Part shown: positions 27,207-38,028 of the stretch, piece after piece
Layout: the number at the start of each line of letters is the position of its first letter
Numbering within the stretch: position 1 is the stretch's first letter
From: Torreya grandis
Lineage: Eukaryota; Streptophyta; Pinopsida; Cupressales; Taxaceae
Direction of reading: 5' to 3'
Assembly (NCBI GenBank): GCA_037957365.1
Contig: JARHVA010000250.1
Location: forward strand, 1,457,501-1,521,500
Length of the DNA: 64,000 bases
Position numbers and translations under genes: made by a program
The notes under the pieces: model-generated
Databases searched by the model: none
Told to the model about the DNA's origin: nothing
The model's input: the letters and a program-made list of their open reading frames with translations, nothing else

Positions 27207-28380
27207 GTTGATTGATTTATGATAACCTATCATGACACAAAAATTAGGATGGGTCTAATGCCCCAGTTTTAACGTGAGGAGGTATCTCCCATCAAATTGG
27301 GAGCTAGAAAATGAGAGTGAGGTGAATACAAGATTGAAAATGAGATGGTAATGGATAGGGTAGATATAAAATGAGTGTTAAAAATGCAAAGATAAGTAAG
27401 AAATATAATTTTGTACTAACAATAGGTAGGATATCCAAATAAAAATTCCCCAAGGAAAGAAAGTAATAGATTACCACAACTAGGAATGTGTGGGCATTAT
27501 CGAAGGTAGCCAAAAGGGTAAAGCATAGGATGGGTTGACAACATTCAGTGTGTTTGGTACATGTGCACTACCTAGGGACATTTGCACTTAAGATGAGGTA
27601 CATTTTTAGTATTCATAAGGGATATACACTAAAATTAATGTAGACTTCTCAAAAGGCTATGGGACTAGCATGGGGTCTATGTCCACAAGCTAGTAATGTT
27701 AGGTAATCAAAGGATAGGATAGTTATAACAAAGGATAACTTTAATGGCCTTGGAATAGGGCTATAAGGATGTAAGAGATTAGTAAGAAGTGAAAGGGAGA
27801 CAAAATGGACTAAATCAACATCAATCCAATGGATCAATATTTATTAGGCAAGAATTGATGATGATTATGAAGTAATCAACATCGATACTAAAGGGTTATA
27901 AATAGGCCATTGAATGGCTTTGCACTCATTTTTAAAATGATATTTTGTGAGCTAAACTAGAGCCAAAAATTTGACACCTATCAACATCTTTGAGCAAGAT
28001 ATACACAATGGAGGTTAATAGGAGTGGACAATGATGATGATGATGATCTCATGATAAGGTAAGGGTAACATGTATTTGGTGTTTTTATTAATTTTTTTAA
28101 TGTTTATCATTTTGAGTTAGTTTATGAGGGTTTTGAAATTGTTAAGGTTTAGTAGGGATCAACATCAATCCTAATGGGATTGATAACAATGCCCTAGAGA
28201 TTGACCATTGATCAGTGATGGATCAACATCAATCGATCGATCAGTGATGATTAGTGACTAATTAGGATTGATCCCATAAGGTTCAATGATAATTCTTAAG
28301 GGGTAAGAAAAAATTAGTGGCTAGGATTGGTTGTTAGAAAACTAAATGAATCTAGGGGATTATAAGATTACATTCGTGTG
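27207..28380. other. Non-coding DNA upstream of the PMD gene
   Basis: No reading frame recognised. It holds the TATA-like box at 27897 and several copies of ATCAACATCAATC-like motifs (27809, 28160, 28226), plus a short GAT run near 28032-28048. Confidence 0.4.
27897..27906 (+). promoter_or_regulatory. TATA-like box upstream of the PMD gene
   Basis: TATAAATAGG, a near-ideal plant TATA box, lies about 500 bp upstream of the first recognisable PMD codons on the same strand. It could drive an antisense transcript. In AT-rich DNA such a match can be chance, and no transcript evidence is available. Confidence 0.35.
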
Positions 28381-28812
28381 TGTTATTGACTATGTAAGAC
28401 TGAGTACCACCATTATTGGAGAGACTATGGGAGGTTATGGGAGATGTATATTGGGATCATATTAAGGTGGTAGGCTTAGGAGGACTATGCCACTATCATT
28501 GGGTACACTGAGATAAGAGTCTAATAGTTATGTTATTAGAGTAATGGGATCTAGATGCAAGGGCATTTGTCTACCAACAAGAGAGAAGATGGTGACTTTG
28601 GAGGACATTTATAGGATACTCCAATTATTGGTATAGGGAGTATAGATCATTCCATTGGATGAGAGAAGATGAGTAGTTGTATTGACATGGTCATATAGGG
28701 ATGATGTTGCATATATTAGTTTTATAATAGAAGGATTCAATTTTGAGGCTTTATATGATTGGCACTAGGATGGGAGATGGGTTATTACCATGATCATGTT
28801 GGCCATATCTTA
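28381..28812 (+). pseudogene. Plant mobile domain (PMD) gene, N-terminal part
   Basis: The PMD (also called aminotransferase-like, plant mobile domain) is found in plant transposons and in host genes such as MAIN/MAIL1; its biochemical role is unclear. Visible here are YWDHIKVVGLGGL and SLIVMLLE (28460-28550), then after a frameshift LPTREKMVTLEDIYRILQ at 28571-28624. That order, a 'GL..L' segment, a 'LL..L.E.W' helix and 'LP..E..VTLEDV..IL', is the PMD signature. At least five stops and one frameshift. The gene is cut at 28817 by the family F block and resumes at 50362. Confidence 0.62.
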
Positions 28813-28817
28813 CTATG
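28813..28817. repeat. Target duplication CTATG (left)
   Basis: Directly before the LTR start TGTAATCACA at 28818. It matches CTATG at 50362-50366, directly after the last LTR end AAAACA. Confidence 0.85.
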
Positions 28818-30041
28818 TGTAATCACATAAAATGTAATTTATACAACTTGATCATGACTTGTGACACCCAAACCATAGGTTTCTCTTGCTTCCTTATACA
28901 ACCCACTAGGCATGTTTTTTATTATTTCTTAGTTATTCAAAGCCTTTTATATTCAACTCCAACTATCTCAGACTCCTCTCCTAAGCACAAACCTATCCCC
29001 TAGGGTCCCTTTCCCATTGGACATGACATCCATAAGCTAGACTATAGTGTTGGACCTTAGGGTGTCCACTTTTTGATGTTATTGTCCAAGTCACTCTTAG
29101 CCTCAAACGATTAGATTTCCCTGATTCTTTATCTTTTTCCTTATCAGTCTAATGCAAAGCCATCTAACCCATGATCATCAATTTCCATATAAAATCATAA
29201 TCAAGGGTCATTTAAAAGGGTTGGAAATCATTCAAAAGGCATAAAATATAAATACACTAAGCACATTCAAGCAAATCTTCCTATTATCTGCATATAAGCA
29301 ACCATTATTATTTCTAGCCTACTCAAACTCTTGCATAAGTAATGAGTCATCTCAAGCTTGCCCATATTTGCATGATATTTGCATTACATACACAAGATTT
29401 CATAATACAAATTTAATTTGGGATAACTACATTGGCCTTGATCCCTCTTCAAATTATTGGTATGTAGGTAGCGTGCCCACACATAGGGTGTGATCACACG
29501 TTCAATGCATAATACACACTAACCCCTTTTTCTAGTTAATTCAACGCCACTTATCAAGACTAAAGAAAAACTAGGACCCTAGGAGATAAAATAAGTTGCA
29601 CATAGAACTTTACAGATGATCGAAACTTGAAAATTTAGACACAGAGCCTCTAGAAGCATCAGAATAGAACCTAGAAAGCTTAGAGGAAGTAGATCAAAAG
29701 GATTATAGCACCAAAAATAAGACTATACCATTGGAACCCAAAGTGTCTACTTTTTGGTGCTACTATCTAGGTATAAAATAGACTTTTAGGTCCTATTTTT
29801 GATAGTTTGCCTAGTCAGCTCATCAATTTATAGATCTATATTCCTTCATCTCAGTCCAAAAATTAGCTAAGTTCACTTTCTATCCCCTTGCTTTCTATTT
29901 TTAGTAATTAATCGATCAAATCTAGATTTAGAAAATTAGTATGTTAATTTAGGCATACTGTATTCACATATTTTCCATATTAATCCAAACCTTTTACTAA
30001 TTAGAAAACTAAACCCTTATTTTCCCAAAAATAGTAAAATA
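28818..30041 (+). repeat. Family F LTR copy 1 (outer 5' LTR)
   Basis: 1224 bp, TGTAATCACA to AAAATA (C-to-T in the final CA). Carries the palindromic module twice (around 29045 and at 29708-29764) and a nearly open version of the recurrent LTR frame (about 29233-29490). TATA-like sequence lies near 29190. Confidence 0.88.
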
Positions 30042-31300
30042 TTTGGTGAAACTGACTTACTTTGAATCTTTGCACAAAAATCCTAGTATCCCTAGGGCTA
30101 TTTATTTCTAATTTTTTTCCATAATTTTCTTATTTTTATAGAATTTAAAAATCAAAAAACTACAAATTGAGTGCAATATTTTCAATCATTCACTCAAACC
30201 CTAGTTTCCACATACTAGGTCTTATTTACATGAAAACATTACCAAATCACTAGGAAAAATATTTTGCTAATTTTAGAAATATTTTTGGATTTTTCCAAAA
30301 AAATTCAAATTAAAATCTACAAATTCTTCGTAAATTTTTCAAATTATTACATTAGTTTTGGAAAATTTTCATTTCAAACCCTAGTTGCACCAACTAATTC
30401 CTAGTTATTTTCCATAATACTCTTATTTTTTGCAAATTTTGATTGAAAATTAAAATTAGAAAATCAGTTCAAATTTCAAAAATCCATAGTAATTTTATAA
30501 AAAATATTTATCTCAAAACCCTAGTTGAATCTACTAGATCCTATTCACGCAAGTAATTTCCCATAATTTTTTAAATTTTATCTTGTATACTTAGCTCAAA
30601 AAATCAAATTCAAATTCAAAAATTCATAGTATTATGCAAATAAAATTCTTGGAAAATTCCCTAGTTGCATACACTAGGTCCCATTGTTTCTTGAGGTATC
30701 ACCTTACATATAAGCTTCAAACATGCATAAAATAATAATGGATTTTACTTATTTTCACATGTTTCTTACATTTATTATACAAAATAAGGAAACCATCATT
30801 GATCCTATCATGTACATGAATGATGAAGTATATCATATGTTAGTACAACATTTCATTTTTTGAATTTCATGTTTATGTTTCATTATATGGGATGATATTA
30901 CAAAATTCATTGCTAAACATGCACAAGATTCCAAAATTATTTTTATGAATTTTCTTTCGCTCATATAGATAGTTGTTCAAAATTATCTTGTTAAATGTAT
31001 TCAAAATGTCATGTTGCATATCAAAAATTTATATGGCTTTATGCAAAAATTAATGTTCTCTATCCTTGAATATCTCTTTGTCATGGGGAAAAATATACAA
31101 GTTTATCATGCTAAACACATTACAAATGTCATCATACAAGTCAAAGATATTTATGTATTCATGTACAAACCCATGATCTCAACCCTTTGCTTGTTATCTC
31201 TCATATGGAAAGTTCTCTGTAATTAGATTGCTATACAATCTATAACTACACTTACATCCATTTTAGCGTTCATTCATAGTTTCTACCTAAATGTATATGC
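30042..31300 (+). other. Family F primer site and leader
   Basis: The LTR end is followed by TTTGGTGAAACTGA; the less mutated minus copy at 36963-36984 reads TTTGGTGAACCTGA. It begins with TGG three bases in, as primer sites do. The rest is AT-rich leader with a repeated phrase 'AAACCCTAGTT...CACTAGGTCC' at 30190, 30500 and 30660. No coding signal. Confidence 0.6.
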
Positions 31301-32600
31301 CTCCTTGGCTACTCTTGTTTCAATGTCATATTTCATGTAGAAGAAAGAAATCCCTTCTCTTCCTCTCCCTCAAAAGGGTGATAGCATATTTCCCTCTAAT
31401 CAGGTCCATGTTATCACTCCTCTAAAAGGTAAGGCAGCCTATACCATTGTTCTTGATGCATACATTCAGCCTATAGCTTATTTAAACTATCTTCAACATA
31501 TGTGCTTACATGTTCAATCACAAGCAACTAAGGTTTGCACTTGTGAGACTCTAAGGGATTGAATCTCCACTATAAACAAGTTCATTTCAGATTTACAAAT
31601 GTAGAATTAGTTATTTCATGAAAATATCACAACATTAGAAAATCATATCATAATTCAAAAGCCTCAAAAGGCATCCTAGTGTTAATCATGTATATGCACC
31701 TTCACCTAGTCAATTGGTTGCAAGCAACGTTATATATCAAAACAACAAATCACAACATAGTAACTCTACAAATAGTTATTATAAAAGCATTCAAATATCA
31801 AATAAGAATTCAAGTGAGGTACTAAGGGAATTGATTAAATCTAAGTTGATCAAACTACCTCCTCTACATCTAGTGAGAAGATCCAGATATTATTGTGCAT
31901 ATCATAAAATGCATGGGCATCACACCGATTCATGTTTGGCATTGAAACAACGTATACAATAGATAATTAATAATAAGGACCCTATACAAGGTAAATTAAT
32001 CACACAATCCACAATGATATAGGAACACATTCACAAAGGGTCAAATTCAAGAATGGTACAAAAGTGGTTATAGAAGTAGAACTCATAACCACAAAAAGAT
32101 CAAAAAGCAAAATTGGAATAAGAAATAAATTTACAAGCACAGGCAAAGCACAAAAAAGATGCAAAGCTACCTCTCAAAAATGAGGCTCAAATTTCAAAAT
32201 AGTATGGGTTTGGTCAAAAATATCTACAATAGTTTGATTTTTAAGGTCAACAGTTGGGAAAGCATGCTCAAGGCATCACTACTCGTATTGAAGTAGTTGA
32301 TAATGTTTGTCACCAAGGTTTAGGATTTATTGAACATCCTATGGCAAAGTAATCATAGACATAATTTATCAAAGTAAAATATTTGAATACAACAAAATTC
32401 AATACTAGTATTCCACTGGTTTAAAATCAAGATGATAATGATGAGTAGAACAATCTAGGTTATTATGATGTTCAAGATACCAACAATTAATCCAAATATT
32501 CAGAGTCACATTCATATCCATTCCTTCAAGCTTCACAATCATGTATGATTTTTCTCTTTGATACTAGACACCATGATAGGGAGTCTCATCTAAGACTCAT
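31300..32600 (+). pseudogene. gag: gag region of family F
   Basis: Open stretch 31714-31962 ends with YYCAYHKMHGHHTDSCLALK, the C-x2-H...H...C knuckle pattern typical of gag in plant Tat/Athila Ty3 elements. Upstream 31430-31640 reads with stops (INKFISDLQM, LENHIII) and may be the gag body. Downstream to about 32600 are patches such as TTRIEVVDNVCHQGLGFIEH without a recognisable protease or RT. Gag is therefore the only protein trace in the family. Start unclear. Confidence 0.65.
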
Positions 32601-35153
32601 CAGTTAGTATCATTATTTTACAGCATTACTTGTATATAGTCTTATTCTATTTGAATGTACATAGATTATTCCAAAAATTTAAAAATAATACAAAATTTAA
32701 AAATACAAACACATGAATTGTATGCATCATCTATGTTATTACATTGCTAAAACACTATGCTAGACTCACATTACATTGTTCTATACTATTTGTTTATCAA
32801 TTTATCTATATTACCATGCTTTACTTGATCTTTTTGAGTGTGTGCAGTACATCCAGATCCTTCATTGATTTACTAAACCCATTGAGGGGAAATCTTACTT
32901 CTACATTCCAGCTACACATTAATATATCTACCCACTAGGGGCATCCTTTACATGACTACACCATCCAAGTTATGTCATTCTCATACTGCACACTCTAGAC
33001 ATGTTGTGTAGTATGTACCTTAATTTCTTACATAGATATCACATCGATATCCAATAGTATTTATCTCACTTTTGTATTTTATAGCATATACATTAGTCTT
33101 GTACCACATATCTTGTATACTCTTGCTTCTTCCTTTACATAGTTAGATGCTTGTCTATATTTCTATTACTTTGCATGCTTCTATTTGTGCTTTGATTAGT
33201 TAGATGTGTTTGCATTTTCATGTTTACTTCATGATTGAATTTTAGGACAGTTACCAAAGTCTTTGCTTCTATTTATATTATGTGTGCCTTTGGACATTTT
33301 CCAATGTCCCTTATGTGTGCCTTCCTATGTGCTTGTGGCCCCTATGCCAATGTTTTATTCTTGTGTGTGTATGAAAGATTTGAACATGCCTTATGAGTCT
33401 ATTTGGCCCCTTATCCAACCTTGTGTGTTTATTGCTTCTTGTTTTCTATGCTTGATTGCTTTTCTTTGTGTGCAATGCCATGATTCTAATCATGCATTTC
33501 CCTTACTTCTTGGATTCCATGATGGACATCATGATCCATCCCTCCATACCACTAAAAACTAATAAAATAACATTTACAATTTTAATTTAGTATCATTAAC
33601 ATGCTATTAAATTGTTATATTTGTCTAGGCATACCCCTGTAGATCTAACAAATCTCTCTCTACAACTTTTTGCTATATCTTAAGATCATAAATACCAATG
33701 CTATATCAAATGTTTTCATATCTTAACACATTTTTAGGTCTTCTTATTTTGAGGGTAATAATTGTAGGGTATCCATTCCTACCCTTAGAACAGGGGGGAA
33801 TAGGGGTTTTATCAAAGAGATTAAAGCTCCTAACAATCAAAAATGCATTTCTAGACCAGTTCAATCTAGATTCTAGAATTTAGTACAAGTAGTCCAGATC
33901 AAGCAGATAACAGAGACCATAGTCCAGTTTTTAGTTTTGGCTCTAGATAATAGCACCAAAAATGGGACTATAGTGTTTCACCCTAAAGTGTCTAGTTTTT
34001 GGTTCTAGTGTCCAGATAATAGAATTTCTATTTTTTCTAAAATCAAGCAGAGGGGTGAGTTCAGCCATTATTTTTCCATAACAATATAGTCTAGAATACA
34101 GTAGTTTTTAGCACTTATTTGTTCATTGAATCTAGATAAAAGTAGCATCATGGGTGGCATGAGGGTTTCCACTTACACGTTAGACATGGTAGTTGATACA
34201 ACTTTTAGTTTAGAATCTATGTTCCAGACACTAGTTATTGGGGGCAAGGTGCATGGCACATGGGCCTTCTCTTTTTTGAGTTTAATATATTTTTCTTGCA
34301 TGTTCCCATTAGTTGCATGCCTTACTCCATCTATAGGTGGTTGGGATCACTTTCAAGTAAACCTTCATACAAGTTTTCTTCCTACGTATCTAAGTTCTTG
34401 AGTGTCTTCCTAAGCCTTGATTCTTATTTTTGAGGGGCTTCTATACAAGTCCAATCTCCATCCTTTGAAGTGGCCAACATTGGCCTAATTTCTAATTACA
34501 TTTAGCTATCCATGCCAACATTATCATATTACATCACGTTCATGGGCTTCATGAGCCATCTCATATGACATTTAGTGTATACTGGTATCTTTCTATTCAG
34601 CTTCACATCATGAGATAATGATGGATCCAAAGGACTATCTAGCCTTTGTATTCTAGAGCAACCTATTCAGAGGGATTAGACACATGGTCTAGAAATTTAT
34701 TAGCACATGCATAATTAGTTAACTTTACATAGTTGGTGATGATGAAGCCAAAGGGGATACCTTTGCATTCTTAAGCCACCTTTTAGGGGATTGAGCACTC
34801 AATTCACTCATAGATATAACTCTTAGTTTAAACATACATCTAGTATCACTTAGCACAATCTAGTAGCACAAGTTTTGTATTGGTTCACATACCTAGTGAG
34901 GTGTATTCATTCCTTTCTCTCTCTTTACCTATATTTTTACATTCTTATTTTAGATATAGTGTATCTAGTAAGAATTGATCTACCTTCACTTTACTTATAG
35001 ATTTACACAGTATAATGTGTTCTCACTATGCACAATCCAACATCACAAAAATTCTTAGGCTTAGCATCTTAAGTAAGTTTAGGTATGCTTCTATTTTTCC
35101 CCTTTGTCCTAGTATTTCACTTTTATACATACTTATAATAAAGGGGGGGGAAA
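32600..35153 (+). other. Family F 3' non-coding region, copy 1
   Basis: Non-coding DNA between gag and the polypurine tract, shared with 39248-41428 and 42641-44345 (both inverted), 44490-46870 and 48092-49141. It has one palindromic module (33951-34014) and a GC-richer stretch with GTGTGCCTT repeats near 33280-33480. Open frames here (33263, 34126) recur only because the sequence recurs. The tract AATAAAGGGGGGGGAAA ends at 35153. Confidence 0.75.
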
Positions 35154-35524
35154 TGTAATCATATAAAAATTTAATTTGTTTAACTTGACCATGTCTTGTG
35201 ACACCCAAACCATAACTCTCTCCTACTTCCTTGCACAACCCACTAGGCATGTTTTTTATTATTTCCCAGTTATCTAAAGCCTTCCAGATTCAACCCCATC
35301 TATCCTAGACTCCTCTCTTAGGCATAGACCTATCCCCTAGGGTCTATTTCCCCTTGGACACTAGCACCATAAGTTGGACTATAGCGCTAGACCCCAAGGT
35401 GTCCACTTTTTGATGCTATTATCTAAGTCACTCTTAACCTCAAATGGTTAGATTTCCTTGATTCCTTATCTTTTTTCTTGTCAACCTAACATGAAGTCAT
35501 CTAACCCAAGATCATCAATTTCCC

Positions 35525-35534
35525 TATAAAATCC
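35525..35534 (+). promoter_or_regulatory. TATA box in family F LTR
   Basis: TATAAAATCC, about 370 bp into the LTR, conserved at the same place in LTR copies at 46871 (TATAAAATC at 47242), 49142 (near 49509) and, reversed, at 38029 and 41429. Conservation in position supports it as the LTR promoter. Confidence 0.6.
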
Positions 35535-35557
35535 TAGTTAAGGGTCATTTAGAAGGG

Positions 35558-35830
35558 TTGGCAATCATTCAAAAAGCACAATCTAGAAATACACTGATCA
35601 CATTCAAGCAAATCTTCTTATTCTCTACATATAGTGAACCATTTTTATTTCTCACCTACTCAAGCTCTCACACAACTCATGAGTCATCTCAAGCTTGCCT
35701 AGATTTGCATGATACTTACATTACATACATAGGATTGCACAATACACATTCAATTTGGTATAACTACATTGGTCTTGATCCCTCTTCACAGTATTGGTAT
35801 GTAGGCAGTGTGCCCACACATGGGGTGTGA
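35558..35830 (+). CDS. Recurrent small open frame inside family F LTR
   Basis: A 90-codon frame that starts about 25-30 bp after the TATA box and stays open, or nearly so, in several LTR copies: here, 41964-42236 (minus), 47275-47475, 49587-49814, and with one stop in the 28818 copy. Shared residues include a hydrophobic stretch around residues 20-33 (FLFSTYS..FLFLTYSSS), THESSQAC, and a C-terminal YIGLDPSS.YWYVGSVPTHGV. I recognise no domain and do not assign a function. It may be a chance frame kept because the LTR copies are related; calling it coding is speculative. Confidence 0.25.
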   Translation: MAIIQKAQSRNTLITFKQIFLFSTYSEPFLFLTYSSSHTTHESSQACLDLHDTYITYIGLHNTHSIWYNYIGLDPSSQYWYVGSVPTHGV

Positions 35831-36377
35831 TCACATGTTTAGTGCATAATACACACTAACCCCTTTTTCTAGTTGATTCAAGACCACTTGTCAAGCCTAA
35901 GGAGGAACTAGGATCCTAAGAGATAAAATCACTTGCACATGGAGCTCTGTAGATGATTAAGACTTGAAAATTTAGACACAGATCCTCCAAAAGTATTATA
36001 ATATAACCTATAAATCTCAAAGGAAGCAAATCAAAATGACTATAGTGCCAAAAATAGGACTATAGCACTGGACCCCAAAGTGTCTAATTTTTGGTGCTAC
36101 TACCCAGGTAAAAAATAGACTTCTAGGTCCTATTTTTTATATTCTACCCAATCATCTCATCAATTTATAGTTATAAATTCCTCCATCTTAGTCCAAAAAT
36201 TAGCTAAGTTCACTTTCTATCTCCTTGCTTACTATTTCTAGTAATTAATTGATCAAATCCAAATTTAGCAAATCAGTAGGTTAATTTAGCCATATTGTAT
36301 TACATGTTTTCTAGATTAATCTAGACCCTTTACTAAATAAAAAATTAAATACTTAGTTTCCCAAAAATAGTAAAACA

Positions 36378-36984
36378 TTTGGTTAATTTATAAAGGGTGA
36401 ACATGTGTAAATAAGTGAAATCCATTGTTAATTTATGCAATTTTGAAGCTTATATATAAGGTGATAGCTCAGGAACAAATGGGACCTAGTGTATGCACCA
36501 ATGGATTTTCCAAGAATATTATTAACACAATACTATGAACTTATGAATTTGAAAATGATTTTCTAGTTTTAATATTCAATCAAAATTTATAGAAAATAAG
36601 AGGAATATTTTGGAAAATTACTGGAAATTAAGTAATGTAACTAGGGTTTGAAATGAATTTTTTTTTTAATTAATGCAATAATTTGAAATATTTATTAATA
36701 ATTTTTAGATTTTAACTTGAAAATTTTAGTAAAAATATGAAAATCTTTGTAAAAGTAGTAGAATATTTTTCCTAGTGATCTGGAAGTGTTTTCATGCAAA
36801 CAGGACCTAGTATGTGGAAACTAGGATTTGAGTGAATTATTAAAAATATTGCACTAAATTTTTAGTTTTTTTATTTTTAAATTATATAAAAATCAATAAA
36901 ATACTGCAAAAAATTATAAAATAAATGGCCTTAGGGTTTCTAGGGTTTTTGTGCAAAAATTCAAAGTAAATCAGGTTCACCAAA
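36378..36984 (-). other. Inverted family F leader and primer site
   Basis: Reverse complement of the leader at 30042-30775, running into the previous LTR head to tail. The primer site copy is 36963-36984. The junction at 36377/36378 joins a plus-strand LTR end to minus-strand leader, which needs an insertion or inversion. Confidence 0.75.
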
Positions 36985-37434
36985 TGTTTTGCTATTTTTG
37001 GGAAACTAAGGGTTTAATTTCATAAATAGTAAAGTGTTTGGATTAATTTGGAAAATATGTGAATACAGTATGTCTAAATTAACCTACTAATTTTTTAAAT
37101 CTACATTTGATCGATTAATTACTAAAAATAGCAAGCAAGGGGATAGAAAGTGAACTTAGCTAATTTCTAGACAGAGATGGAGCAATTTGGAACTACAAAT
37201 TGTTGAACTGACTGGGTAGACTATCAAAAATAAGAACCAAAAGTCTATTTTTTACCTAGATAGTAGCACTAGAAACTAGACACTTTAGGGTCCAGTGCTA
37301 TAGTCCCATTTTTGGCACTATAGTCCTTTTAATTTGCTTCTTATGAGCTTTTTGGTTTCTATTATGATGCTTCTAGAGGCTCCATGTCTGAATTTACAAG
37401 TCTCAATGATATATGTATCTCTGTGTGCAACTGA
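36985..37434 (-). repeat. Family F LTR copy 3, truncated
   Basis: Minus-strand LTR end (plus edge TGTTTTGCTATTTTTGGG at 36985). It matches the last 450 bp of the LTR and stops near 37434. Confidence 0.8.
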
Positions 37435-38028
37435 TCCACAATATCATATGCCTTAGTTGCATCTGATTATGTAATAGGATTGAGTCAAGGATGGGATGGA
37501 ATAGGTGGATTGTGGGGTTCCTAGGTAGGTAGAAGAGGGATAATGGCACATTGAGTAACAACTCTAATCACATTATCCACTATCCATATGGGATTAGTAA
37601 TGTGTGCAGGAGAAAATGTAGATAATCAATAGGGTAAGGAGGTTGGATAATGGTAGGTCAAGTAATAGCTCCAACCACATTATTTAGTATCTATATAGGA
37701 TTAGTGGTGTGTGTGGGAGGAGAATGTAGATAATTGATAGGGCAGGGAGGTGGAATGATGAAGGGTGCTAGTTGGGATCTCTAATGATAGGTAGTAACCT
37801 ATGGGATGGTGAAATCAACCATGCAATAGTAGTCATTATGGAATATGGGTTCTATGAGAGATGGGGCAAGAAGTATCTTAACATATGTAACAATAATTTT
37901 CTAAATATCATTTCATACTATAAACATCAAACATGCAATGCAAAGAATGAAACTTTTTACTAACATGTGATAAACTTCATTGTTCATGTACATGATAGGG
38001 CCTATTATAGTTTCCTTATTATTTTAAA
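37435..38028 (-). other. Internal fragment with Pro-rich repeat, family F or host
   Basis: The part 37950-38028 is inverted leader (matches 30780-30850). The part 37435-37800 is less AT-rich and on the minus strand reads as Pro/Tyr-rich sequence (for example IIPLLPT, PPIPSHP) with stops. It includes a tandem duplication of about 107 bp (37538-37644 and 37645-37752). It could be a Pro-rich gag segment, but I cannot identify it. Confidence 0.4.
37538..37752. repeat. Tandem duplication, about 107 bp x 2
   Basis: Both units start GGATAATGG and end near GGTAAGGAGG / GGCAGGGAGG, with moderate divergence. Confidence 0.8.

Larger units (their letters stand above)
35154..36377 (+). repeat. Family F LTR copy 2
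   Basis: 1224 bp, TGTAATCATA to AAAACA. Palindromic modules at about 35357-35420 and 36043-36099, TATA box at 35525, open frame 35558-35830. After it come six bases of primer-site form (TTTGGT) and then inverted leader sequence. Confidence 0.9.

Noticed and set aside
33263..33562. 99-codon frame, Cys- and Pro-rich, resembling a secreted peptide
   Set aside because: Lies in the 3' non-coding part of family F, is not open in the other copies except as fragments, and follows a TG/CC-rich low-complexity stretch.
34126..34401. 91-codon frame also seen reversed at 39897-40088
   Set aside because: Recurs because the surrounding non-coding region recurs; it is open in few copies and has no domain.
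32931..36377. A single 3.4-kb LTR for family F
   Set aside because: First considered because whole 3.4-kb segments repeat, but the polypurine tract, TG...CA ends and the CTATG duplication fix the LTR at about 1.22 kb.
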